From NCBI RefSeq assembly GCF_900129745.1, contig NZ_FQWS01000002.1, positions 744,001 through 808,000 of the forward strand: a stretch of DNA of 64,000 nt, read 5' to 3'. Shown here in pieces: positions 9,747 through 17,703 of this stretch; positions within the stretch are counted from its first letter, which is position 1; each line of letters starts with the position of its first letter. The notes beneath the pieces are model-generated. The model saw nothing but the letters and a program-made list of their open reading frames with translations, searched no databases and was not told where the DNA came from. This DNA is from Winogradskyella jejuensis (GTDB taxonomy: Bacteria > Bacteroidota > Bacteroidia > Flavobacteriales > Flavobacteriaceae). Both the position numbers and the translations under genes were made by a program.

Positions 9747-10907
9747 ATGAGCCATCATTTTTATCAAAACCTTAAGCCAAATTTCACACCATTACAGACG
9801 CTGCTTAAACGTGAAAGTAGTTTTGAAGAAGTTCCAAACTCATGGTTCATAGTTGTTACAGATATTGAAAATTCTACTCAAGCTGTAGCTCAAAACTTTC
9901 ACAGTGACGTTAATTTAGCTGCAACTGGATGTATTGTTTCTGTATTAAATAAAGTTAAGGAAACTGATGATGTAACTGTAGTGCCATATTTTTATGGTGG
10001 AGATGGCGTCACATTTTTAGTTCCACCAAAATTGATAGATGTTGTTTTTGAAGTTGTAGACAACTATAAAGTCCATGTATTAAAACAGTTTAAACTTAAT
10101 CTAAGAGTAGGAAAAGTATCTGTTAAGGATATTTATGAATCTGGATTTCAAATTAAGATTACAAAACTTCAGCAAAACAAATTATTAGCTATTCCAATTG
10201 TTTTAGGTAATGGATTAAAAGAAGCTGAAGCAGTTGTAAAAAGTCAATATGAACTTAATTATCATGATATTTCACCAAAACCTGTCAATCTAAAAGGTAT
10301 GGAATGTCGATGGGATGAGATTAGGCCAATTGAAGAAAAATTGAAAGTTTTCTGTTTAATAGTGCTTTGTAATAACGAAAATGAACAAGCAATGGTATAC
10401 TCTGGCATTATCTCTAAGATTGATAAAATATTTGGAAATTTAGATAAGCGAAGACCTATAAACGCAATCAACCTAAAATTAAAGCCTACTTTAAAAAAGA
10501 TTAAATCAGAAATGAATATAAAGTTAGGCAAATTTAACTTTGGTTATTTGTTACAAAATTGGTTGTTGACCTCAATAGGTGTTTACTACTTTAAGTTTTT
10601 TCCGAAAGGGAAAAAATATTTATTTAGTGTTAGCCAATTGTCTGATACCATTATGATAGACGGGTCTTTAACAACTGTACTATCAGGAACACAAAAGCAA
10701 ATGGATTTGCTTAGAGGCAATTTAGAACAATTAGAATGCAGTAATAAAATTTTATATGGTATTCATACAACATATGCTTCCATAATGTCTTGTTATGTAG
10801 AGAACATGGATAAAAACCACATTCATTTTGTAGATGGTACAGAAGGTGGTTATACAAGCGCAGCAACTATTTTAAAGGAAAAGATAAAAGCTTCAAAAGC
10901 AAGTTAA
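9747..10907 (+). CDS. DUF3095 protein, nucleotidyl-cyclase-like
   Basis: A 386-residue soluble protein of the DUF3095 type. The N-terminal half resembles class III nucleotidyl cyclase domains: VVTDIENSTQAV near residue 37 looks like the metal-binding Asp strand, and FYGGDGVTFLVPP near residue 85 like the second, GGDE-like strand. The C-terminal half has no motif I can name. Whether it makes a cyclic nucleotide is unproven. It begins 19 bases after the peptidase gene and its stop overlaps by four bases the stop of the convergent MFS gene. Family identity is fairly secure; function is inference. Confidence 0.75.
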   Translation: MSHHFYQNLKPNFTPLQTLLKRESSFEEVPNSWFIVVTDIENSTQAVAQNFHSDVNLAATGCIVSVLNKVKETDDVTVVPYFYGGDGVTFLVPPKLIDVVFEVVDNYKVHVLKQFKLNLRVGKVSVKDIYESGFQIKITKLQQNKLLAIPIVLGNGLKEAEAVVKSQYELNYHDISPKPVNLKGMECRWDEIRPIEEKLKVFCLIVLCNNENEQAMVYSGIISKIDKIFGNLDKRRPINAINLKLKPTLKKIKSEMNIKLGKFNFGYLLQNWLLTSIGVYYFKFFPKGKKYLFSVSQLSDTIMIDGSLTTVLSGTQKQMDLLRGNLEQLECSNKILYGIHTTYASIMSCYVENMDKNHIHFVDGTEGGYTSAATILKEKIKASKAS

Positions 10908-12178
10908 GCTCTCTTGGAAAAATTGTAAAGTTTAATTGCGGCGATACATCCAATTAGCGAAAATACACTCATTACCCCAAACACCAATTGATGTCCAACA
11001 ATTTCATTGTAATTATCTAAAAAATAGCCATTTATTAAACCTGTAAAAATATCTGGCGTGTAACCAACCACAGATATAAAACCAACTGCAGTACCTGTAA
11101 CAGCTAGCGGAATCTTTGCTTCCTCTAAAGTGGCGAAGTATAAAACCCTTGCTGAATATACACCAATAGCCATTAGACCTATGGATAAGACAAATAATAA
11201 ATTTGTTGAGTTAGTAATAATTCCTGATGCAAATAGTAGACTTGTTGTTGCCATTAAAAAGAAACCTATAATAATCCATAAACTTGCCCTTGTTCTATCT
11301 GCTAAAAGTCCAATAACAACTCCGATGATTGGACGAACATATAGCAAATAAGTTCCAACTTTTGCGGCTTCAATTTTATCATAATACATCACCTGTTCGG
11401 CATATTGACTAAAAAGATTGGTCATTTTATAACCGTAATACGCACACAAAATAATTATCATTAATAACCAGACCGCTTTGTAGTGCATCACGCTTTTAAA
11501 ATTCTTGATGGTAATTAATTTTGCAACTTTTTCAGACGAATTAGAATTTTCAAAATTTAATTTTAGAAAGAAGAAAACAATAATACCAATTGTTACAACA
11601 GCAAGAGACGTATAAGTTATAACTTCTTTAAAGGCTATTTTGCGTTCGGCAATAGTGGTTAATTCAATATCTTTTGTTATAAATAAGGAGAAAATTATCA
11701 CCCCAACCGAACCAAAAAGTGCTGCCACTAATCCACGACCACCATCTAAGAATCCAAAGGCTATACCTTGTTTGTTGGTTCCTCCCCAGATTCTAGTGGC
11801 TTTAATCATTGCTGCCCAAAACAAGAAAATAGTTGTAAATCCCCAAAAACCGTATAGAATATGAAGGTTATAAAGGTTAGGATACGTTGCCAGATAAAAT
11901 CCACCGAGAGCGGTTAATAGTAATGCAACAGACATTAAAACATTGGGTTTAAATTTGTCTGCTAGTGGCCCTCCAAATAGATAAGAAAACAAAGCTACTA
12001 TGCCATATACAGAGAAACAACTTCCTAATTCTAGCTGAGCAATATTAAAAGACTCTAGAAAAGTGGTTCTAAAAATTCTAGGTAGAACAAATGGTAAAAT
12101 AAAAACGGCCTCTGCAGCTAATATCAATAAAAGAATAACGTACAGAGGCTGTTTTTTTTGAGTTTGCTCACTTTCCAT
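10904..12178 (-). CDS. major facilitator superfamily transporter
   Basis: A 424-residue inner-membrane carrier with about twelve hydrophobic helices in two six-helix halves. GGPLADKF after helix 2 corresponds to the MFS loop 2-3 signature, and LLADRTRAS is the repeat in the second half. The N-terminal stretch through PRIFRTTF resembles organophosphate or nitrate-type MFS carriers but no substrate can be assigned. It is the last gene of a minus-strand run starting at acyl-CoA carboxylase, three bases after the preceding gene. Confidence 0.85.
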   Translation of the reverse strand: MESEQTQKKQPLYVILLLILAAEAVFILPFVLPRIFRTTFLESFNIAQLELGSCFSVYGIVALFSYLFGGPLADKFKPNVLMSVALLLTALGGFYLATYPNLYNLHILYGFWGFTTIFLFWAAMIKATRIWGGTNKQGIAFGFLDGGRGLVAALFGSVGVIIFSLFITKDIELTTIAERKIAFKEVITYTSLAVVTIGIIVFFFLKLNFENSNSSEKVAKLITIKNFKSVMHYKAVWLLMIIILCAYYGYKMTNLFSQYAEQVMYYDKIEAAKVGTYLLYVRPIIGVVIGLLADRTRASLWIIIGFFLMATTSLLFASGIITNSTNLLFVLSIGLMAIGVYSARVLYFATLEEAKIPLAVTGTAVGFISVVGYTPDIFTGLINGYFLDNYNEIVGHQLVFGVMSVFSLIGCIAAIKLYNFSKRA

Positions 12179-12181
12179 TGA

Positions 12182-13057
12182 CTAATAATGATGATATATT
12201 ACAAATTTGTTGTGAGGATTTTTCATAGATTTTTTGCCACGTTTGTGTTGTTCTTCAAATTGGCTAATTTTCGTGCCTTTGCATATTCCGTATGAATAAT
12301 GGTATTTCAAGATTTCCCAATCTAAAGAACTCATAACTTTTTTATCTGAAAAACAATTTGAAAAATAACTCGTACAGTCAAGCGTATTACTAGGTTTAAA
12401 CCAACCTAGACTTAGAATAAAAAGTTCTTTAGCTTTTTGAATCTGTACTAAATCTGAGAATAAATTTTTGGTGTTTAGTTTTATATGACCCTTGATGATT
12501 TGATTTTTTCTATTCCAATTTATGTAATACCCACCTGAGCTCATTGACTTTAAATTTTCTTCATATTCAAAATCATTATTGGTGTAAATTATATAATTTG
12601 CATTTTCTATATTTTTTACATTTCTCACTTTTAAAGAGTCAACATTTTTGTCAATAGTTTTTGTAAAACGTAAGAATTCTTTTTTTACTCTTTTTGAAAT
12701 ATTTGGGGTAAAATATATTTTAATCTCCTCTTTCCAGTATTTCATAGGTTCGCTATCTGAATTTTTTTTCTCAGTTGACTGAAACGCTATGGGTTTATAA
12801 ACTTCAAGAAAAGTATCATCTTTAAATTCGTAAGGCACTCCAACGCCTTTTGGTTTTATAAAACTACTGACATGTATAAGCGTATCCTTATCTTTTATTT
12901 TATATCCTAGAGAGTCAGTCTTGGTGTAGTACTCTTTGTAATAGGAATGCGGAACAAAAATTTGCTGAATATGTTTAACTTTTGACTGTCCGGAGGAGAT
13001 TATTGGATATATCAAAAAAAGGAGTATATAAAATAAACTGTTTTTTAGAGTTTGCAT
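12182..13057 (-). CDS. exported protein, DUF2927-like paralogue 1
   Basis: I choose the ATG at 13057 (MQTLKNSLFYILLF) because it yields a clean signal peptide cleaved near SSGQS; an earlier ATG at 13099 would place charged residues in front. The mature part ends with a pattern (KAKELFILSLGWFKP, then YFSNCFSD, then SLDWEILKYHY) that resembles the putative metalloprotease family DUF2927. The expected HE motif is replaced by KE, so activity is doubtful. Its start overlaps the end of the upstream paralogue by 13 bases, indicating tandem duplication and translational coupling. Confidence 0.7.
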   Translation of the reverse strand: MQTLKNSLFYILLFLIYPIISSGQSKVKHIQQIFVPHSYYKEYYTKTDSLGYKIKDKDTLIHVSSFIKPKGVGVPYEFKDDTFLEVYKPIAFQSTEKKNSDSEPMKYWKEEIKIYFTPNISKRVKKEFLRFTKTIDKNVDSLKVRNVKNIENANYIIYTNNDFEYEENLKSMSSGGYYINWNRKNQIIKGHIKLNTKNLFSDLVQIQKAKELFILSLGWFKPSNTLDCTSYFSNCFSDKKVMSSLDWEILKYHYSYGICKGTKISQFEEQHKRGKKSMKNPHNKFVIYHHY

Positions 13058-13869
13058 TTTGATTGTAAATCTTTGATGAAAGTACTGAAAAAATGACAAT
13101 TTAGAGGAGTATCCTGTATCTTGAGATAATGTAAATTTAGCAAGGCTGCGTCCTCATTCGAGAGCACTTCAGAGTTGTTATACTTATAACTTAAAAGACT
13201 ATTTTCTTTAACATCTTTGTCAAATGTAAACTGCCCAAGGCCTACAAAAAACATTTGTTTTAGTTTAGAAAGAATCAATGATTTATCTTTGATTAATTTA
13301 GTATTTATCCTTAGAATACCACTGTAAAATTTTGAATTATTATCACCCATAAAATTATAAGTAACTAAATTGTAAGGATGAGCTTCTCCCTTTTCTTTTA
13401 TAGTTTCTAGGTCGGGTATAATATCTTCTGTAGTCTTTATTAGGTAATTTGATTTTTCTTTATTTCTTGTGAAGTTGATTTTAAGATTTTCTACTTTTAT
13501 TGTACTAAAGAATTTTTTAAAATCTTTTTGGATTTTTTTGGGAATACTCTTGTCGAAGTAAACAATTATTTCACTTGCCCATTGTTTAGAGTTAACATGT
13601 TCATATTTACCACAATCTAGATTATTGTAAACGACATCTTTGTATAATCTTAATATTTTCTTATCGTTAAGATTATCACAAAAATATTTAATTTCATTTT
13701 GGCTCAAAGAAGAATTGTATCCGTACATGGTATCGTTATCAATTACTACATATCTATCTAACCATTTATAAGAACCTTTTAGTTTTTCTTTAGAGTAAGA
13801 AATTTTGGTCTGACTAAAAGAACTTACTGAAAAGAGTAAATACGTTATGAATATAAAAATTCGGGTCAT
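13045..13869 (-). CDS. exported protein, DUF2927-like paralogue 2
   Basis: A 274-residue protein with a signal peptide (MTRIFIFITYLLFSVSSFSQ). It shares the layout of its downstream neighbour: an extended N-terminal region, a central PKKIQKDFKKFFSTI block, GILRINTK, then LKQMFFVGLGQF and DAALLNLHYL. This tail resembles DUF2927, but no HExxH is present (LKQMFF in its place). The pair sits between acyl-CoA carboxylase (6 bases upstream) and the MFS carrier. Function unknown. Confidence 0.7.
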   Translation of the reverse strand: MTRIFIFITYLLFSVSSFSQTKISYSKEKLKGSYKWLDRYVVIDNDTMYGYNSSLSQNEIKYFCDNLNDKKILRLYKDVVYNNLDCGKYEHVNSKQWASEIIVYFDKSIPKKIQKDFKKFFSTIKVENLKINFTRNKEKSNYLIKTTEDIIPDLETIKEKGEAHPYNLVTYNFMGDNNSKFYSGILRINTKLIKDKSLILSKLKQMFFVGLGQFTFDKDVKENSLLSYKYNNSEVLSNEDAALLNLHYLKIQDTPLNCHFFSTFIKDLQSKCKL

Positions 13870-13875
13870 AATATT

Positions 13876-15519
13876 TTAAACTTGTAAAACCCCTAAGTTA
13901 AAAGGTTTTTCGATAGGAGCGTGGTTAGCCGCTTCAATTCCCATGCTAATCCAAGTTCTAGTATCTAATGGGTCAATAACGCCATCTGTCCACAAACGAG
14001 CTGCCGCATAATATGGCGATACTTGGTTATCGTATCTATCTTTAATTTTATTGAATAGCTCTTCTTCTTTTTCTTTGGTAATTTCTTCGCCTTTCTTTTT
14101 TAGAGAAGCTTTTTCAATTTGAAGTAATACTTTTGCTGCTGATTTTCCACTCATTACTGCCAATTCAGCACTTGGCCAAGCAACGATGAGATTTGGGTCA
14201 TACGCTTTTCCGCACATGGCATAATTACCTGCGCCGTAACTATTGCCAATAACAATCGTAAATTTTGGAACAACCGAATTACTTACCGCATTTACCATTT
14301 TGGCGCCGTCTTTAATAATGCCGCCATGTTCGGATTTACTGCCAACCATAAAACCCGTAACATCTTGTAAGAATACTAGCGGAATTTTTTTCTGATTACA
14401 ATTCGCAATAAAACGTGTAGCCTTATCTGCCGAATCGTTATAAATCACACCACCAAATTGCATTTCCGAGGGTTTAGTTTTTGCACCTTTTGTTTTTACA
14501 ATTTGACGCTGATTTGCAACTATACCGACGGCCCAACCATCAATGCGAGCATAGCCAGTAATTATAGTTTGTCCGTAACCTTTTTTGTATTCTTCAAATT
14601 CTGAATTATCCACTAAGCGATGGATAATATCATTCATATCATATTGGTCAGAGCGACTCTCAGGCAGAATTCCGTATATATCTTGCTCATTTTCGGTAGG
14701 TTTTTTGGAGTCGATTCTATTAAAACCTGCTTTATCAAAATCACCAATTTTATCAACGATGTTTTTTATTTTGTCTAGTGCGTCTTTGTCGTCTTTAGCC
14801 TTGTAATCAGTGACTCCAGAAATTTCGCAATGGGTTGTTGCACCACCGAGCGTTTCATTATCAATGGTTTCTCCAATAGCTGCTTTTACTAGATAGCTGC
14901 CTGCTAGGAAAATACTGCCTGTTTTATCTACGATAAGCGCTTCGTCACTCATAATAGGTAAGTAGGCGCCACCAGCAACACAACTGCCCATAACGGCAGC
15001 GATTTGCGTAATCCCCATACTACTCATCACGGCGTTATTTCTAAAAATACGCCCAAAGTGCTCTTTATCTGGGAAGATTTCATCTTGCATTGGTAAAAAC
15101 ACACCAGCAGAATCAACAAGATAAATGATTGGTAATCTATTTTCAATAGCAATTTCTTGAGCTCTAAGATTCTTTTTGCCAGTAATCGGAAACCATGCAC
15201 CTGCTTTCACCGTGGCATCATTAGCAACGACGATACATTGCTTTCCTTTTACATAACCAATTTTTACCACAACACCGCCAGAAGGACATCCACCGTATTC
15301 AGGATACATATCTTCACCTGCAAACGCACCTATTTCAATTGATTTAGACTTTGGGTCTAATAAATAGTCAATACGCTCTCTAGCTGTTAATTTGCCTTTA
15401 CTGTGATGTTTTTCAATACTTCGTTCGCCACCACCAAGTTTTACTTTGGCTAAACGTTTTTTTAAGTCGGAAACTAAAAGTTTGTTATGGTCTTCGTTTT
15501 TATTGAATTTTATATCCAT
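13876..15519 (-). CDS. acyl-CoA carboxylase, carboxyltransferase beta subunit
   Basis: A biotin-dependent carboxyltransferase subunit of the propionyl-/methylcrotonyl-CoA carboxylase family. It transfers CO2 from carboxybiotin to an acyl-CoA. Family features include the N-terminal GGGERSIEKHHSKGKLTARERI block, SAGVFLPMQDE, the oxyanion-hole region GSCVAGGAYLP near residue 183, and FLQDVTGFMVG with GNSYGAGNYAMCG in the second half. VFLPMQ and the overall length suggest methylcrotonyl-CoA (leucine breakdown), but propionyl-CoA cannot be excluded. I use the ATG at 15519 (MDIKFNK); a longer start at 15540 adds MQKKKAS only. The biotin carrier subunit is not in the window. Confidence 0.9.
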   Translation of the reverse strand: MDIKFNKNEDHNKLLVSDLKKRLAKVKLGGGERSIEKHHSKGKLTARERIDYLLDPKSKSIEIGAFAGEDMYPEYGGCPSGGVVVKIGYVKGKQCIVVANDATVKAGAWFPITGKKNLRAQEIAIENRLPIIYLVDSAGVFLPMQDEIFPDKEHFGRIFRNNAVMSSMGITQIAAVMGSCVAGGAYLPIMSDEALIVDKTGSIFLAGSYLVKAAIGETIDNETLGGATTHCEISGVTDYKAKDDKDALDKIKNIVDKIGDFDKAGFNRIDSKKPTENEQDIYGILPESRSDQYDMNDIIHRLVDNSEFEEYKKGYGQTIITGYARIDGWAVGIVANQRQIVKTKGAKTKPSEMQFGGVIYNDSADKATRFIANCNQKKIPLVFLQDVTGFMVGSKSEHGGIIKDGAKMVNAVSNSVVPKFTIVIGNSYGAGNYAMCGKAYDPNLIVAWPSAELAVMSGKSAAKVLLQIEKASLKKKGEEITKEKEEELFNKIKDRYDNQVSPYYAAARLWTDGVIDPLDTRTWISMGIEAANHAPIEKPFNLGVLQV

Positions 15520-15615
15520 CGATGCTTTTTTCTTTTGCACGAATTTACAAAACTATATGCTTTTGTATTTAGCTTAAATTCTAAATGAAACGTTAAATAT
15601 TAATTACATGGAAAT

Positions 15616-15653
15616 ATATTCCTTGGAATATAAATATTTTATTCATAAGTTTG
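15616..15653 (+). promoter_or_regulatory. promoter with overlapping palindrome, likely MarR operator
   Basis: The promoter is TTG (15623-15625), 20-base spacer, TAAGTTTG (15646-15653). Overlapping the -33 box is the palindrome TATATTCC-TT-GGAATATA (15615-15632, perfect 8+2+8). A second dyad, GGAA-N5-TTCC (15610-15622), overlaps it. A MarR repressor is encoded two genes down, so autoregulation of the FMN reductase-MarR-pirin unit is likely. Confidence 0.75.
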
Positions 15654-15673
15654 TACAACAAAAACAAACACAT

Positions 15674-16204
15674 ATGAAAACTATTATAGCATTTGCAGGA
15701 AGCGATAGCAGCACTTCAATAAATAAAAAACTAGCTACATACGCAGCGTCATTAGTTGGTGGAGTACAAGTAAACGTTTTAGATTTAAATGATTTTGAAT
15801 TGCCTTTATATAGTATGGATAAAGAAAAAGCTAACGGTATTCCAGATAACGCACATAAATTTTTAAAAATTATCAAGTCGTCTGATGGCATCGTATTATC
15901 CTTGGCAGAACACAATGGTACATACGCGACGGTTTTTAAGAACTTATTTGATTGGATGTCACGAATTGATGGCAAATTATGGAGTGAAAAACCAATGTTA
16001 TTAATGGCGACCTCTCCAGGAGCAAGAGGTGGACAGACCGGCTTGAACATTGCTGCAGACCGTTTCCAGTATATGGGCGGAAATATTATAGGTAAGTTTT
16101 CTTTACCAAACTTTAATGATAATTTCCAAGACGGTAAAATAATCAATAGCGATTTACTTTCAGATTTAATGGAAGAAGTAAAACAATTTGAAAATAGTCT
16201 GTAA
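15674..16204 (+). CDS. NADPH-dependent FMN reductase family flavoprotein
   Basis: A 176-residue flavodoxin-fold reductase related to chromate, azo-dye and quinone reductases. FAGSDSSTSINKKLA at the N terminus is the FMN-phosphate loop. SLAEHNGTYATVFKNLFDW near residue 78 and ATSPGARGG near residue 114 are family signatures. It probably reduces quinones or other electrophiles. A longer frame opens at 15608, but that start lies upstream of the promoter at 15623-15653, so the ATG at 15674 is the real one. It heads an operon with a MarR regulator (12 bases on) and pirin. Confidence 0.9.
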   Translation: MKTIIAFAGSDSSTSINKKLATYAASLVGGVQVNVLDLNDFELPLYSMDKEKANGIPDNAHKFLKIIKSSDGIVLSLAEHNGTYATVFKNLFDWMSRIDGKLWSEKPMLLMATSPGARGGQTGLNIAADRFQYMGGNIIGKFSLPNFNDNFQDGKIINSDLLSDLMEEVKQFENSL

Positions 16205-16216
16205 CCTACTCAAGTA

Positions 16217-16654
16217 ATGGGAGATTTAGCCAAAGACATTAATTCAAAATTTGAAAGCAATAGAATCAAAGCGCTATTGAACATTATTTATACTGCAAAC
16301 TGGATAACTAGCTGCCAGAACGAGTTTTTTAAACCTTTCGGGATTTCTCCACAGCAATATAATATTCTAAGAATATTGAGAGGGGCAAATACGGCTTTAA
16401 ATGTTCAGACTATAAAAGATAGAATGTTAGAACGTGCTCCAAATGCAACAAGACTTATGGATAAGCTTTGTGCAAAAGGATATATAGAACGTTTACCATC
16501 TGAAGAAGATAGACGTGTTGTAAAAATTGTAATTACTCAAGAAGGTCTAAAGCTCTTAAATGAGATTCCTAAGAATTTAAATAGAGATTTATTAAAAAAT
16601 CTTTCTGAGGAAGAAGCAGAACAGCTGAGCAATTTGCTTGATAAAATGCGTTAA
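16217..16654 (+). CDS. MarR family transcriptional regulator
   Basis: A 145-residue winged-helix repressor. GISPQQYNILRILRGA is helix 2-3, DRMLERAPNATRLMDKLCAKG the recognition helix, and RLPSEEDRRVVKIVIT the wing with the usual DRR motif. A cysteine at about residue 25 (TSCQNEF) could sense quinones or oxidants, as in related regulators; this is inference. It lies between a flavin reductase and pirin, with a strong palindrome at their promoter, so it most likely controls its own operon in response to electrophile or redox stress. Confidence 0.92.
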   Translation: MGDLAKDINSKFESNRIKALLNIIYTANWITSCQNEFFKPFGISPQQYNILRILRGANTALNVQTIKDRMLERAPNATRLMDKLCAKGYIERLPSEEDRRVVKIVITQEGLKLLNEIPKNLNRDLLKNLSEEEAEQLSNLLDKMR

Positions 16655-16687
16655 GTTTTTTTTAGAAAAATTAAAAATCAAAGAATA

Positions 16688-17413
16688 ATGACTACAATAA
16701 TACATAGAGCAAATAGCAGAGGATTCGCTAACCACGGATGGTTACAAGCCAACCACTCATTTAGTTTTGCAAGTTGGTATAACCCAGAAAAAGTTCATTT
16801 TGGTGCATTAAGAGTATTAAATGACGACATCATTGCACCAAAAATGGGATTTGGGACACACCCACATGATAATATGGAGATTATAACAATTCCTCTAAGC
16901 GGTGTTTTAAAGCACCGTGACAATATGGGTGATGAGTGGATTCCAGTAACTCCGGGCGAAGTGCAAGTTATGTCTGCTGGGACTGGTGTGCAACATTCAG
17001 AAATTAATGGTTCTGTTGATGAATATTTAAGTTTGTTTCAAATATGGATTATTCCATCAAAACAAAACGTACAACCACGATATGACCAAAAGCGTTTTAG
17101 CGTTGAAGGACGAAAAGGAAAATTACAGACGCTAGTTTCATCCTTTGATGATAAAGACGAAGAAAGTTTAAAAATTCATCAAGAGGCTAGACTTTCACGA
17201 ATTGATTTAAAGGCTAAACAGTCTTTTAATTATAGACTTAAAAGTGAAAACCATGGCGTATATGTTATGAGTATCTCGGGTCGTATTAGTGTTGAGGAAA
17301 AAGAAATTGATTCTAGAGATGCAGTAGGCATATCTAAAACAGATGGTTTTGAAATCACATCTAAAACTGATAGTGAGCTTTTATTTATTGAAGTTCCCAT
17401 GATTGAGTTATAA
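16688..17413 (+). CDS. pirin family protein
   Basis: A 241-residue bicupin of the pirin family. Metal-ligand motifs are in the first cupin: GFGTHPHDNMEIITI (two His, near residues 57-59) and GTGVQHSEIN (His and Glu near residues 101-103). Some bacterial pirins show quercetin dioxygenase activity; others are of unknown role. The second cupin lacks obvious ligands, as usual. It is the third gene of the MarR-linked operon and is followed by a strong terminator. Confidence 0.93.
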   Translation: MTTIIHRANSRGFANHGWLQANHSFSFASWYNPEKVHFGALRVLNDDIIAPKMGFGTHPHDNMEIITIPLSGVLKHRDNMGDEWIPVTPGEVQVMSAGTGVQHSEINGSVDEYLSLFQIWIIPSKQNVQPRYDQKRFSVEGRKGKLQTLVSSFDDKDEESLKIHQEARLSRIDLKAKQSFNYRLKSENHGVYVMSISGRISVEEKEIDSRDAVGISKTDGFEITSKTDSELLFIEVPMIEL

Positions 17414-17430
17414 GCCCAATAGCTATTTAT

Positions 17431-17465
17431 AAAAATAAGCATCCATTTTTTGGATGCTTATTTTT
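17431..17465 (+). terminator. rho-independent terminator after pirin
   Basis: AATAAGCATCCA pairs perfectly with TGGATGCTTATT across a short T loop, followed by TTT. It closes the redox operon. Confidence 0.85.
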
Positions 17466-17520
17466 GTTTAATTCACGATATTTGTGTTTCATCTAACTGA
17501 CAAAAATTAAGATTACAATT

Positions 17521-17703
17521 ATGGCAATGAATAAAAATACAGTGTTAGCTTGGGCTACCACAATAATGATAATAGTAGGTTTATGTTTAATAGCACTTGG
17601 AGCTTTTAGATATGATGATGTTGCAGGATGGGGATTTGCTGCTGTCGGTGGTGGCTTTTTCTGCATCGCTTGGGTGTTTAATGCATTAAAAGGACGTGTA
17701 TAA
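17521..17703 (+). CDS. small two-helix membrane protein upstream of ettA
   Basis: A 60-residue protein with two hydrophobic helices (about 8-27 and 33-54) separated by FRYDDVAGWG and ending in KGRV. It resembles the tiny flavobacterial membrane family I know as CAL67264-like; that link is from memory. Its stop overlaps the start of ettA (TAATG at 17701-17705), so the two are translationally coupled. A role near ribosome throttling or membrane energy state is only a guess. Confidence 0.85.
   Translation: MAMNKNTVLAWATTIMIIVGLCLIALGAFRYDDVAGWGFAAVGGGFFCIAWVFNALKGRV

Noticed and set aside
10904..10907. Four-base overlap of convergent stop codons, also at 33720-33723
   Set aside because: Looks striking, but TTAA easily gives a stop on both strands in AT-rich genomes; no sign of function.
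15643..16146. 167-residue minus-strand frame opposite the FMN reductase gene
   Set aside because: Antisense shadow; the plus-strand frame has clear family motifs and a promoter.
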